Positions 35,939-44,359 of a DNA stretch of 64,000 bases are shown piece by piece. Under the pieces are notes generated by a model that was given only the letters and a program-made list of their open reading frames with translations, ran no database searches and was not told where the DNA came from. The stretch covers positions 1 through 64,000 of the forward strand of contig JAFGDZ010000003.1 in NCBI GenBank assembly GCA_016931855.1, given 5' to 3'. This DNA is from Bacteroidales bacterium (GTDB lineage: Bacteria; Bacteroidota; Bacteroidia; Bacteroidales; Tenuifilaceae). The translations under genes and the position numbers were made by a program. How positions within the stretch are numbered: position 1 is the first letter of the stretch; the number at the start of each line of letters is the position of its first letter.

Positions 35939-36283
35939 ATGGCAACGGTTAAGGTACAAAACGGGCAAAGTATTTTCGATATCGCAATACAGCATTGCGG
36001 CGATGTTTCAGCCGCATTTGATATTGCGGTGCTCAATGATATTTTGCTAACCGATGCCCTTGCCGCAGGCCAAGGCCTTTCAATCCCTGCAGTTGTTAAT
36101 ACCGATGTGGTTAATTACTATAAGAGTAGGGGTATTGTGCCAGCAACTGACGATTTATCTATAGCAGAGCAGTGGCTATCTACTTTTGATTTTTCTTTTG
36201 ACACATCATTTACAGGTAATAACGACGGCTACTCATCGCCTTACGACTCAATATTCGACATAACCTTTGATCATACTTATTAG
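35939..36283 (+). CDS. LysM-like baseplate protein
   Basis: The 114-residue protein has an N-terminal LysM-like section (VKVQNGQSIFDIAIQHCGDVSAAFDIAVLN...LSIPAV) and a short Asp/Phe-rich C-terminus (SFDTSFTGNNDGYSSPYDSIFDITFDHTY). Such small LysM proteins occur in myovirus tails. The start follows a TTTAAAC palindrome. Confidence 0.6.
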   Translation: MATVKVQNGQSIFDIAIQHCGDVSAAFDIAVLNDILLTDALAAGQGLSIPAVVNTDVVNYYKSRGIVPATDDLSIAEQWLSTFDFSFDTSFTGNNDGYSSPYDSIFDITFDHTY

Positions 36284-36285
36284 CA

Positions 36286-37143
36286 ATGGCCAGAACAGTA
36301 GATGTAATATCAGCCGAAATAAAAGCCGCTTTTGTGGCCAGCGATGCACTTGCCTCCGCGTATGCGTTAGACAAGTCTAAAACATTCGATGAGCAGTTTA
36401 GCAAGGTGTCGTTAGAGGCTTTGATAATAAACGTTGTAGCCTATGCTCATTATGTTATTGAGCGCATTGTTGACTCTTTTCGTGTTGAGATTGATGAGCG
36501 CATTGCCGCTACGGCGGTTGCTACGCCGTCGTGGTACGATAAGCTAATTAGGCAGTACCAACATGGCCAGCCTGTTGTTTTTAAAGCACAAACCTACTCT
36601 TTCGGGTATAGCAGCATAAATGAGGATACTCAAATTATTAAGTATGTAGCCATTCGCGAAGTAGAAGACGAGGGTGTTACTAAGCTTCGCATATATGTAT
36701 CAAAAGCGGATAAGGTGCCGCTAACAGCCGATGAGCTTGCCGCTTTTACAGCGTACTTAAAGTACGTTTCCCCTGCAGGTATTCATTTCGATTTTGTTAG
36801 TTCCGCTCCTGACTTGCTAGAGCTAGAGGCTCAGGTAATTTACGATCCGTTGTTAATATCTAGCACTGGCGCAGCAATAGGAAGCGAGGCAAAACCTGTT
36901 AACGATGCCATTATTAATCATATTGATGGTTTAATCTATGGCGGTATTCTACAGAAAAGTAAGCTTATTGATTCAATTCAAGCCGTGAGCGGCGTGTATG
37001 ATATTAACCTAACCGCTCTTAAGCGTAGTACCGATGGAGGTACAACGTTTGAGGATGTTACGGGGCTAGAGGTTGCGGCGCTATCGGGTGCATTTAGCAT
37101 TTCGCCAGAGAGTATTAACATAACATATTCGCCTAGGGTATGA
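36286..37143 (+). CDS. Baseplate assembly protein (gpJ/Mu gp47-like)
   Basis: The 285-residue protein resembles baseplate J proteins: an N-terminal helical part (ISAEIKAAFVASDALASAYAL), KSKTFDEQFSKVSLEALIINVVA, a YVAIREVEDEGVTKLRIYVSK section, and a C-terminal ISPESINITYSPR typical of the family. It forms the baseplate wedge. It overlaps the next gene by 4 bases. Confidence 0.72.
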   Translation: MARTVDVISAEIKAAFVASDALASAYALDKSKTFDEQFSKVSLEALIINVVAYAHYVIERIVDSFRVEIDERIAATAVATPSWYDKLIRQYQHGQPVVFKAQTYSFGYSSINEDTQIIKYVAIREVEDEGVTKLRIYVSKADKVPLTADELAAFTAYLKYVSPAGIHFDFVSSAPDLLELEAQVIYDPLLISSTGAAIGSEAKPVNDAIINHIDGLIYGGILQKSKLIDSIQAVSGVYDINLTALKRSTDGGTTFEDVTGLEVAALSGAFSISPESINITYSPRV

Positions 37144-37907
37144 TAAACTTTCTACGATTAATACGGCTACTGTTGCCACCATCGCTTCGCGGCGGTGTTC
37201 TTACCGAGTTTGTAAGGGTAATGCTACAGCCTATAGTTAATCTGTACTATGCTTTGCTGGCATATATAAGTAGGTCCAGGCTATATAAGTCTGTAACCTC
37301 TCAAACTTGCTGGCTGCAGTACATTCTTGAGCGTGAGTTAGGCGTTAAGGTTTCAATTACTGAACTAGACGGAAAGCCTACCGATTTCCTAGTGCAAGCC
37401 GCTGGTGTAGTTGACGAGTCTAGGCTTATTGCACTTGTTAATAAGTACAAAATGGCTGGTAGAAGCTTCACTTTGAACCAAGCGGGTGTAGATTTTACAG
37501 CCGAGTGGAGCGATTACGTTTGCGAAAAAACACTTATAACTACATATATAGCCTCATGGGATGACTATGTGTGTGTTAAAACGCCTATTCATTTATCTGT
37601 AGTAGATGAAGAGGGTAATTTGCAAGGGCTATTAGGTTTTAGTTCATCATCTGGCGACTATAGGGATTATTTACTTATAGATCCTGACGGGCATGCGACT
37701 TTCCAACAGATATCTGCAAAGATAGGAGGCCAGCAGGTTAACACTAATACGAATTGCCAAATAAGATACTTGGAAGATGTTGGAGATTATAAAACAAGAC
37801 TTAGCATAGTTGTTACCAATAACTATGAGGGGCTATACAGGCAATGGGTGTTCAGATTTTCAAACTTGGAAGAGACTTTTGATTTAATAATAACGCAAAA
37901 CGCATAG
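37140..37907 (+). CDS. Phage tail protein I-like baseplate protein
   Basis: The 255-residue protein begins LPPSLRGGVLTEFVRVMLQPIVNLYYALLAYISRSRLYKSVTSQTCWLQYILERELG, as in wedge proteins that contact the fibres (Mu gp48 position). The C-terminal half is beta-rich and variable. It is assigned by order and partial pattern only. Confidence 0.55.
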   Translation: MINFLRLIRLLLPPSLRGGVLTEFVRVMLQPIVNLYYALLAYISRSRLYKSVTSQTCWLQYILERELGVKVSITELDGKPTDFLVQAAGVVDESRLIALVNKYKMAGRSFTLNQAGVDFTAEWSDYVCEKTLITTYIASWDDYVCVKTPIHLSVVDEEGNLQGLLGFSSSSGDYRDYLLIDPDGHATFQQISAKIGGQQVNTNTNCQIRYLEDVGDYKTRLSIVVTNNYEGLYRQWVFRFSNLEETFDLIITQNA

Positions 37908-37909
37908 TT

Positions 37910-38224
37910 ATGATAGTTGCAGTAAATACAGGTTATGAGCGCGCCCAAACACTTAACATAGATAAAAAGGTAGGAGGCGTTAGCGTGATTGGATATCCTA
38001 AGAACTATTCAATTGTCTCCGCTTTTACTATTAGTAATAGATCATACCCATCGTTAACCATGCCTGAGTTTCAACAATTAACGGGGATAGATTATTCCAC
38101 TAGGCTTACCGATTTTAAAGCCTACGTTGAAGCCGCAGAATTTGGCCTTGTGCTAGATGCTGTTACAAGCCCAAGCGCATTGCCTTACAGAGAGAATACC
38201 ACATCATGTCCAATAGGTGCATAA
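37910..38224 (+). CDS. Small tail-region protein, unknown
   Basis: The 104-residue protein (IVAVNTGYERAQTLNIDKKVGGVSVIGYPK...) is not recognised by motif. It lies between the tail I-like protein and the fibre gene, where fibre-attachment proteins occur. Confidence 0.5.
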   Translation: MIVAVNTGYERAQTLNIDKKVGGVSVIGYPKNYSIVSAFTISNRSYPSLTMPEFQQLTGIDYSTRLTDFKAYVEAAEFGLVLDAVTSPSALPYRENTTSCPIGA

Positions 38225-38239
38225 TAATAGGAGGAAAAA

Positions 38240-39823
38240 ATGGCCACACTAGAAGAACTTAACATTGTAGCTCAACGGGTAGTAGATGAGCAGCAACCAG
38301 GAGGTAATACCAAGGAGCGGGTAGGCGGATTATTTAAGGATATCATAGCCTATTTTAACGGGTTAATTACCACAATAAACCAAAATATAGCTTCATTGAG
38401 CAACAGCGTTACTTCGCTTTCTAACGATGTTAGCTTGTTTGAAACTTCCGTTGCGAATAAGCTTGACGATGCGCCAATTAACGGCGAGGCGTATGTGCGC
38501 TCTTTGGCGGACTGGGAACGGTTACGCTACTCAACAGATTATGTTGATAGCCTATCCGATGCATTTGCCCAAATTTACATTCGCAATACCCAGTTTGATA
38601 ACGTTAATAACCTAGCCACCGAAACTAAATGGCAGGTTACTGCACACGATACTGTTGGGAAATGGCTAACGCTAAACAACCCAATACCTAGAATACCTGG
38701 CTTGCTTAATATTGACGTAAACAATCAGTGGGCACTGTACTACGATTACTATAAGAGTTGCAACATTGCCGAGGTAGATTGGGTTAACAATAAAATCCGT
38801 TACACCGCCACGGATGATACTGGAGGTATTGTCAACGGTAATTACGTGGCGTTCTTTAATCCATTCCAAAGGGCATCGTTAATTAGCCGTGCCCCTCTGT
38901 TTGGCTCACTTGGGACATGGTCTAGCACTTATCTTCACTGTAATTCAGTTTGGCGCCATTCAGATGGCACATATAGAATGATTGCCAACGGCAAGGGTGC
39001 CGACAATCTGCTTAGAATTGGTATGCTGCAATCGAATAATCTTGAAACGTGGAGCTGGATAAATGGGCAGAATTACTTGTACGAAAAATTTGATACCCCA
39101 TGGAGCACTACCGCTGGTATTTACTTGACCTCTAGCCCCGTTAAATATGGCAATGATTTTATTGCGCTTGCTGCTGGATATAACTCCAACGGCTGGGCTA
39201 CTGGTTGGATTCTTTTCGACGAAGATTTTAACATTAAGGCCAAAGCCGCAACGCAGCTGCTAATACCTGGCGTGGCTACGCCGCAGGCAAATCAGGGCAG
39301 TTTGGCCTATTACAAGGGCAAGTTTCACGCCTTTGTTGTGCACCGTGACGGTGTTGTTGAGAACTGGAAGCTATACCACATTATCTATAAGGACATATTC
39401 AACTATGTTGTGGAATCGTCGCAGCTAATTGCCAGTTCAACTACAGACAAATCGTGGACGGGAAACCATATTGATACCGCAGTGGGCATTGTTTATAACA
39501 ATGAGTTGAACCTGCTTGTTGGAGGTACAGGTTTAAGAAACGACCCTGCTAACCTATTTAGCAATAAGCGAAGTCAAGGATTAATGGTATATGACCCTGA
39601 TAATAACTCATGGGCTAAAGATTATCGTAACCCAGTTATTGCAGCCCCCATTGAGGGTGAAAATTGGTGGGGTGAGGATATTTTATACACAACGGGCCAC
39701 ATGGGCGGCTATTTTGCCCACATGGTGCGTAATGGTAAACTCTTTATATTCTCTTCCTTCTCCGACGGCACCGACACTTACAAGCCTAATGGTTTCGTTC
39801 TTGACCTTAAAAAAACGCACTAA
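38240..39823 (+). CDS. Tail fibre with predicted beta-propeller head
   Basis: The 527-residue protein has an N-terminal attachment and coiled-coil part (LEELNIVAQRVVDE, GGLFKDIIAYF, NQNIASLSNSVTSLSNDVSLFETSV) and, from about residue 150, a region rich in Trp/Asp/Gly resembling GH43/sialidase-like propeller repeats (NSVWRHSDGTYRMIANGKG, SPVKYGNDFIALAAGY, GKFHAFVVHRDG). The head probably binds or degrades a surface glycan. A strong AGGAGG lies 8 bases upstream. It is the first of a row of receptor-binding genes. Confidence 0.72.
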   Translation: MATLEELNIVAQRVVDEQQPGGNTKERVGGLFKDIIAYFNGLITTINQNIASLSNSVTSLSNDVSLFETSVANKLDDAPINGEAYVRSLADWERLRYSTDYVDSLSDAFAQIYIRNTQFDNVNNLATETKWQVTAHDTVGKWLTLNNPIPRIPGLLNIDVNNQWALYYDYYKSCNIAEVDWVNNKIRYTATDDTGGIVNGNYVAFFNPFQRASLISRAPLFGSLGTWSSTYLHCNSVWRHSDGTYRMIANGKGADNLLRIGMLQSNNLETWSWINGQNYLYEKFDTPWSTTAGIYLTSSPVKYGNDFIALAAGYNSNGWATGWILFDEDFNIKAKAATQLLIPGVATPQANQGSLAYYKGKFHAFVVHRDGVVENWKLYHIIYKDIFNYVVESSQLIASSTTDKSWTGNHIDTAVGIVYNNELNLLVGGTGLRNDPANLFSNKRSQGLMVYDPDNNSWAKDYRNPVIAAPIEGENWWGEDILYTTGHMGGYFAHMVRNGKLFIFSSFSDGTDTYKPNGFVLDLKKTH

Positions 39824-40140
39824 TGGTACGAGGAAGCATAACCAAAAAGCGCCTGCGCATAACAAACAAAACAACAGGCCAGCCCGCCGCAGATGATATT
39901 GCCGAAGCGCTAGAGCTAGTGCTATACAGCAACGCCAACAACACTCCCGTGAAGCGGCTTGCTGTTGACGATGGCATACAAAAAGAGGCACCAGGCGTTT
40001 TTGTTGTAACCATTACGGCGGCTGATTCGCTGTTGTTGCCAACCAAGGGCAGAGCCTATTTAATGGGCTACATTCTACCAATTAAAAGGTCTATTAAAAT
40101 AGACCTTGGAGCCATTACCGATAACCTAGCAAACCAGTAG
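39823..40140 (+). CDS. Small fibre-region protein, unknown
   Basis: The 105-residue protein (RGSITKKRLRITNKTTGQPAADD...) is not recognised. It overlaps the fibre gene by one base (TAATG), so it is translationally coupled. A beta-sandwich fibre or chaperone function is possible. Confidence 0.5.
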   Translation: MVRGSITKKRLRITNKTTGQPAADDIAEALELVLYSNANNTPVKRLAVDDGIQKEAPGVFVVTITAADSLLLPTKGRAYLMGYILPIKRSIKIDLGAITDNLANQ

Positions 40141-40142
40141 GC

Positions 40143-40730
40143 ATGAGTTGCGACTTACTAATAGAGGTAGAAAGCATTGACGAGCTAACCATTGACGCCA
40201 CAACGTGCGATGAGGAAATTGCAATTTCCATTGCCGATGTGGAGGAGGTTGCCGTTGAGGCTTTCGACTACCCGCCAGAGATTGAGGCAATACAACAGGA
40301 GTTAGCCGCTCAGATGCAGGCAATAGCCTCTAATTCTAGTGCTATTGCTGCGCTAAATCAAAGTGTAACAGAACTTGACGAGAGGGTTGGGGTACTTGAG
40401 AATAACCCTGTTATTGTGGATTCTAAAACAAACGACCTAGGCAGCATTGCAGGGGCTGTATCCGTGAATTTGAATAACGGTACATACGTCACAGGCAAGC
40501 CAACAGGGGCTATTCAACTATCCTTTTCTGGACTTCCAGAAAATGGATATGTGAAAGACTTTACATTACTACTAGATAGTATTGTAGAGATAACTTTCCC
40601 AATCAACACAAAATTTGTTGGGGGTGTACCTCCTACCGTAATTGCTACGCCTTATCTGTTTGTTTGTCAAATAGATTCTGACGGGATTGTTACCGTTTAC
40701 TCCGTTATTGATAATATTAAAGTGCCTGTG
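40143..40730 (+). CDS. Coiled-coil fibre protein
   Basis: The 196-residue protein has a short acidic start, a heptad-like middle (AIQQELAAQMQAIASNSSAIAALNQSVTELDERVGVLEN) typical of trimeric fibre shafts, and a beta-rich C-terminus. It is a likely secondary fibre or adhesin. The LamG gene starts over its stop codon. Confidence 0.6.
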
Positions 40731-40732
40731 TG

Positions 40733-41380
40733 ATGAATAATATTTTAAAAACAGTTGGAAGAAGCGGTAATGCTGGGTCTATTAATTTAAATGGTATTGA
40801 TAATTACGTACAATTACCATTTCTTAACATTGATTCTAGTTTTACAATATTAGGTGCTGTTAATTCTCAAGGAAGTAGTAATATAGGAGCAATTTCTTAT
40901 AATACTATCATCGGTAGATCTTCAACAAAAAGATTACTTATTAACTCAGTAAACGGATTATTGTTGGCTCAGATGGGTGCTGGTAATCATTTTTCATCAT
41001 TTCCAGCTCCTTTAAAAAAATGGTTTTTTTTTGCTTATGTATATGATAGAATATTAGGTGGAAGTACTTGGTTTATCGACGGTCGAAATTCAAGTTTCAT
41101 GTCAGGTAATATATCTATTAACGATTATTTAAAGATAGGAGCTTACGATCTCATTAATTACATGCACAATGGCTTTCTTTTTAACTACTCGATTTTCAGC
41201 CGAGCGTTAACGCCTAATGAAGTGAAATTAATTCATCAGGGCTTACCAATTAGCCGAGTTGGATTAGTGGGTGAGTGGCAAATGAACGAGATGACTGGTA
41301 GTATTGCCTACGATACAAGCGGAAATGGCAACCACGCAACAATTTACGGAGCCACTTTTACAACAGATAAACCTTACTGA
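40733..41380 (+). CDS. Concanavalin/LamG-like carbohydrate-binding phage protein
   Basis: The 215-residue protein has a LamG/concanavalin-like jelly-roll: SINLNGIDNYVQLPFLNIDSSFTILG, WFFFAYVYDR..GGSTWFIDGR, LKIGAY.., FSRALTPNEVKLIHQG, and a C-terminal LVGEWQMNEMTGSIAYDTSGNGNHATIYGAT. It probably binds surface sugar. I use ATG 40733, since the frame's earlier codon is GTG inside the previous stop. Base composition is visibly more AT-rich than adjoining tail genes, consistent with recent exchange. Confidence 0.72.
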   Translation: MNNILKTVGRSGNAGSINLNGIDNYVQLPFLNIDSSFTILGAVNSQGSSNIGAISYNTIIGRSSTKRLLINSVNGLLLAQMGAGNHFSSFPAPLKKWFFFAYVYDRILGGSTWFIDGRNSSFMSGNISINDYLKIGAYDLINYMHNGFLFNYSIFSRALTPNEVKLIHQGLPISRVGLVGEWQMNEMTGSIAYDTSGNGNHATIYGATFTTDKPY

Positions 41381-41381
41381 T

Positions 41382-41744
41382 ATGCTATATATTAAGAATA
41401 ACGTAATTACAGCTAGCCCAGTCGTGCCTAACGTAGTTAACCCCAGCCATGATACCATAATTAAAGCGGGGTGGGAAGAATATATTGAACCTCCTCGGCC
41501 AATACCTGAAATTATGTGGCACGACTCAACCCGCCACCACCGCTTTTTCCTGTCATTTGAACAAGCAGCTGACATGGCGGAAATGTTTCCAGAATTTGCC
41601 CTTGATTTAAGCGCCGCACGCCTACCCGTTTATAAGGGTGAGCTAAACGGCCAGCAAGGCAAATACTACTACTTTAATGAGCTATTTCCGCATCACAAAA
41701 CAGCCATAGTTGAGGCGGGTGGGGTAATAGAGGATAAAAATTAG
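41382..41744 (+). CDS. Small protein after the fibres, possible fibre chaperone
   Basis: The 120-residue protein (LYIKNNVITASPVVPN..., IIKAGWEEYIEPPRPIPEI, FEQAADMAEMFPEFALDLSAARLPVYKGELN) lies in the place of tail-fibre assembly proteins and has the 'I..AGW..Y..P' feature of such chaperones. The start is ATG 41382, two bases after the LamG stop. The function is inferred. Confidence 0.5.
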   Translation: MLYIKNNVITASPVVPNVVNPSHDTIIKAGWEEYIEPPRPIPEIMWHDSTRHHRFFLSFEQAADMAEMFPEFALDLSAARLPVYKGELNGQQGKYYYFNELFPHHKTAIVEAGGVIEDKN

Positions 41745-41758
41745 ATTTAGCTAATAAG

Positions 41759-41792
41759 AAAAGCGGCAATTATTATAGTTGCCGCTTTTTTT
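41759..41792 (+). terminator. Terminator at the end of the rightward late operon
   Basis: The 11-bp stem AAAAGCGGCAA / TTGCCGCTTTT (41759-41769 with 41779-41789) is followed by T. It ends the 16-kb late tail transcript. Confidence 0.88.
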
Positions 41793-41797
41793 TGAAT

Positions 41798-41828
41798 AAA
41801 AAAAGGCATTGTAGTAATGCCTTTTTTG
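41798..41828 (-). terminator. Terminator for the lipoprotein gene, usable in both directions
   Basis: The stem AAAAAAAGGCATT / AATGCCTTTTTT (41798-41810 with 41816-41827) has A/T runs on both sides. It lies 17 bases past the stop of the minus-strand lipoprotein gene. Confidence 0.8.
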
Positions 41829-41844
41829 TTGTTTTGTGAGTGAG

Positions 41845-42366
41845 TTATTTATTCCAGGTTAAGCCATCAACATCAAATTCAATTATTTTACTTCCCTCGT
41901 TGTAGAATTGTGCTTCAATTTTTAGCTTTTTTGCTGTCTTTAGGTTTTCGATAAATGACTCCGCCTCGTCTATAAAAATCATATCTAGGCTTCCGTCGCT
42001 TGGTGTTTGGTATGTATAGTTTATAGGCTGATTCTCGTCGAATTTGGCTCTTATGGTAACTCCGTTTAGAGCATCGGTTAGAAATTGCCCAGAAGATACC
42101 CTTATTAAAACCTCATTGCCATAGCCCATTTCTCTTAAGGTTAATTTAAAAGAAGAGCCTCCGTTATAAGGGAATTCAAAATCTATTTTATTTATTGATG
42201 TGTTGTTGGCAAAGTGACGAGCAGTTCCATCCATGGGGTCTTTGTCTTCCATGTATGTCCAGTTCTGTTCTGTTTTACCGTTATTGCGTGTTTGTGTGTC
42301 GCATCCATACGCGGCAATTACCGCTACAGCAAACGTTAGTAGTACTAGTTTAAGTGTTTTTTTCAT
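41845..42366 (-). CDS. Phage-carried lipoprotein (accessory gene)
   Basis: The 173-residue lipoprotein has signal MKKTLKLVLLTFAVAVIAAYGC (Cys22). The body has FELTL-like segments: SFKLTLREMGYGNEVLIRVSSGQF, TIRAKFDENQPINYTY, DGSLDMIFIDEAESFIENLKTAKKLKIEAQFYNEGSKIIEFDVDGLTW. The pattern resembles small secreted domains in which a DG..DMIFI..A..FI..L..AKKL.IE sequence recurs, function unknown. The gene is isolated between terminators, pointing to expression from the prophage (moron). Superinfection exclusion or envelope modification is possible. ATG 42366 is preferred over the upstream codon. Confidence 0.72.
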   Translation of the reverse strand: MKKTLKLVLLTFAVAVIAAYGCDTQTRNNGKTEQNWTYMEDKDPMDGTARHFANNTSINKIDFEFPYNGGSSFKLTLREMGYGNEVLIRVSSGQFLTDALNGVTIRAKFDENQPINYTYQTPSDGSLDMIFIDEAESFIENLKTAKKLKIEAQFYNEGSKIIEFDVDGLTWNK

Positions 42367-42419
42367 TATTGTTATGTTTTTGTTTAACAGCATTAAAGGT
42401 AGCTTATTGTATTAAAAAA

Positions 42420-42452
42420 CAAAAGCCGCTACAAAATAGCGGCTTTTGTTTT
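42420..42452 (-). terminator. Bidirectional terminator ending the early operon
   Basis: The 12-bp stem CAAAAGCCGCTA / TAGCGGCTTTTG (42420-42431 with 42437-42448) has T-runs on both strands. It closes the leftward early transcript 9 bases after the last small gene. Confidence 0.85.
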
Positions 42453-42456
42453 TATG

Positions 42457-42636
42457 CTAGACTGGTTTAACAACCATTGCCCGTATTAGCTCTAGGTAGT
42501 AGTACCTCTCCTTTCTTTTAAGCTCATCTTCGCTCTGCAGCAAGTCTATCATGTCCTCAAGTATAAGGTTAAAATCATCCTGTGGACAGCTGCTACTTAC
42601 CGTAATGGTTATGCTGTCTTTGTTAAATTGTACCAT
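42457..42636 (-). CDS. Small 59-residue protein at the end of the early operon
   Basis: The reading frame encodes 59 residues (VQFNKDSITITVSSSCPQDD...IRAMVVKPV). A Shine-Dalgarno-like GGAGGG lies 7 bases before the ATG, and the preceding gene stops 2 bases before the start. The C-terminal half is helical and charged. The function is unknown. Confidence 0.55.
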   Translation of the reverse strand: MVQFNKDSITITVSSSCPQDDFNLILEDMIDLLQSEDELKRKERYYYLELIRAMVVKPV

Positions 42637-42638
42637 GT

Positions 42639-43472
42639 TTACGCCCTCCTCAATTCAAGTTTGATATTGTTGTCACCTTTAAGTTTCTGGCTACCGCTTA
42701 CAATGAGTCGAAGTCCATTTTTTGTGGTGAACCATGCTGGATGGGTGTTACCAAACAGCCATATTTTAATGGCTGTGGGTCGCTGGCTATTAAGTTTACG
42801 TGCTATTTGCCATGCGCCGGTGTTGGCGCCTATGGCCTGACAAAAGTCACTTATTGAGTAATAAACTGTTTCATTAATTGTGATTCGGCGTACGCCGTTG
42901 TGGTTAATTTTTGTAAAATCGTACTCTTGGTTGCGGGCATCAATGTAACTAACGGACGCAAGGGCTTGTTTTTTTTGAACAACAGATTGCTGCTCTAGTT
43001 TTGTAAGCCTCTCGTTAATGTTGTTGGTAACTTTTCCAAATGTCTCGGTAAGGCTGGTCACGGCACCTATTAGGGCGGTTATGCCGCTTTCAATGGCAGT
43101 AAGGTGCTGCATTGTGCCGTTACCATAATGGCCGTTTTTGCGGATGCTAGGCAGGACTTCAGCGGTTACCCATTTGCGGAAAGATTTCGCTTCGGGTTTG
43201 CGACTTTGGAAGATTAAGGAGTAAAGGCCGCTTTCAGTAACCAGATTTACAGAGCGTTTCTGACCTGACCTATGTAGTACGTAGGGTAGATATTCATCTT
43301 TATCCAAAGATGATTTGATTCGTTCACTTGGATTGGTCAATCCAAGTATTTCACACACCTCATATGCAATGAAGCAAGGTTGCTTATTGACAACGATTGG
43401 TGTTAATTGATGGCCTCTAAAAGCCATCGGCTGCAAGGTTTCTACTTGCTTTTCATTCTCTTTTCCAGTCAT
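42639..43472 (-). CDS. BRO-N family antirepressor-like protein
   Basis: The 277-residue protein has an N-terminal Bro-N domain (VVNKQPCFIAYEVCEILGLTNPSERIKSSLDKDEY, NLVTESGLYSLIFQSRKPEAKSFRKWVTAEVLPSIRKNG), a middle coiled coil (NNINERLTKLEQQ), and a C-terminal domain with YYSISDFCQAIGANTGAW. Bro-N proteins bind DNA and often act as antirepressors. It follows a structured non-coding element. Confidence 0.86.
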   Translation of the reverse strand: MTGKENEKQVETLQPMAFRGHQLTPIVVNKQPCFIAYEVCEILGLTNPSERIKSSLDKDEYLPYVLHRSGQKRSVNLVTESGLYSLIFQSRKPEAKSFRKWVTAEVLPSIRKNGHYGNGTMQHLTAIESGITALIGAVTSLTETFGKVTNNINERLTKLEQQSVVQKKQALASVSYIDARNQEYDFTKINHNGVRRITINETVYYSISDFCQAIGANTGAWQIARKLNSQRPTAIKIWLFGNTHPAWFTTKNGLRLIVSGSQKLKGDNNIKLELRRA

Positions 43473-43495
43473 GTTTTAAAGAATGTAATAAAACA

Positions 43496-43587
43496 GCAAC
43501 GCCCAACGTAGGTGTGACTGTCACCTATACGCTGGGCGTAAGAAGTCGTTGGGTCGTTTCCTCTCCAACCACCATGCTGGGCGTTGC
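43496..43587 (-). ncRNA. Structured non-coding element upstream of the Bro-N gene
   Basis: Bases GCAACGCCCA (43496-43505) and TGGGCGTTGC (43578-43587) form a 10-bp outer pair. Inside, TAGGTG/CACCTA (43509-43514 with 43522-43527) closes a small hairpin. A further TGGGCGT (43533-43539) can pair with the first arm instead, and GTTGG / CCAAC (43548-43552 with 43565-43569) forms another stem. The two alternative folds look like a switch. The element lies in a 200-base gap of the early operon with no gene. RNA class unknown. Confidence 0.5.
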
Positions 43588-43672
43588 CTTTTATCTTGTG
43601 AAAATAAACTTTCGATTATTTGCCCAAGATTATGTATAGATAACAGTCGAGGGCAAATCTATGAAAAGTTTT

Positions 43673-44347
43673 TTAAAGAGCCGCATTTTGGCATAAAATA
43701 TTCCAAAGGCCTAACCTAACGTCTTTATCATCGACTTTTAAAAGCAGCTCCACGGCATTGTGGTTAACGTGTACCGGCATAACTTGTGCTAGTTGGTTGG
43801 CTTTGCACTCAGCCATAATCATATTGGCAAGGCGTTTGCTTATTTCTGGTTTGTGCCTTACGCGGCGCACGGTGGCGTAGTTGGCGCCGCTTTTTATGGC
43901 GATGCGCTTAAGGTCGCCGTTTTTTAGCCAGCGGTCAAAATACTGCACCAATTGGGCATTGGTGGCGTTGGCTGCTAGCTGCTTTTCGGTTTGAATTTGT
44001 GCCTTGGCTTGGTTAACGGCTTGGTGGAATACTTGGCGGTATACTTCGAAAACTGGTTTTACGCGTTTGGCAATAAAGTATTCGAGGCATTCTGTTGTTA
44101 AAAAATAGTCGACCGGTGCGGCTGCTCCGCGTTGCGCATTTCTGCGCAACGCTTGATAATCAATATTTTCTATGAAGTCTGTTTTTAATACCCTTACGGC
44201 CTCTTGTTTTCGGCCATAGGCCAATGGCCAAACAGCTTCGAGGTTCACGGGGTATTTTTCGCCCGATTCTTTTAGTTCAAAAACCTTGGTAAAATAGACT
44301 TTTACCTGGTCCGATGTGGAGTTTTTAAGTAAGTGTAGTGTTTCCAT
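43673..44347 (-). CDS. Antirepressor-like phage protein
   Basis: The 224-residue protein has an antA/antB-type N-terminal region: YPVNLEAVWPLAYGRKQEAVRVLKTDFIENIDYQALRRNAQRG followed by YFLTTECLEYFIAKRVKPVFEVYRQVFHQA. The C-terminal half includes an HTH-like ELKRIAIKSGANYATVRRVRHKPE section. It lies 12 bases downstream of the RecA-like gene. It probably controls early/late switching; the exact role is inferred. Confidence 0.7.
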   Translation of the reverse strand: METLHLLKNSTSDQVKVYFTKVFELKESGEKYPVNLEAVWPLAYGRKQEAVRVLKTDFIENIDYQALRRNAQRGAAAPVDYFLTTECLEYFIAKRVKPVFEVYRQVFHQAVNQAKAQIQTEKQLAANATNAQLVQYFDRWLKNGDLKRIAIKSGANYATVRRVRHKPEISKRLANMIMAECKANQLAQVMPVHVNHNAVELLLKVDDKDVRLGLWNILCQNAAL

Positions 44348-44359
44348 GTGTTTTGTTTG

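Noticed and set aside
38240-41744. Invertible fibre region with DNA invertase
   Set aside because: No serine invertase gene or inverted crossover sites were seen near the fibre genes.
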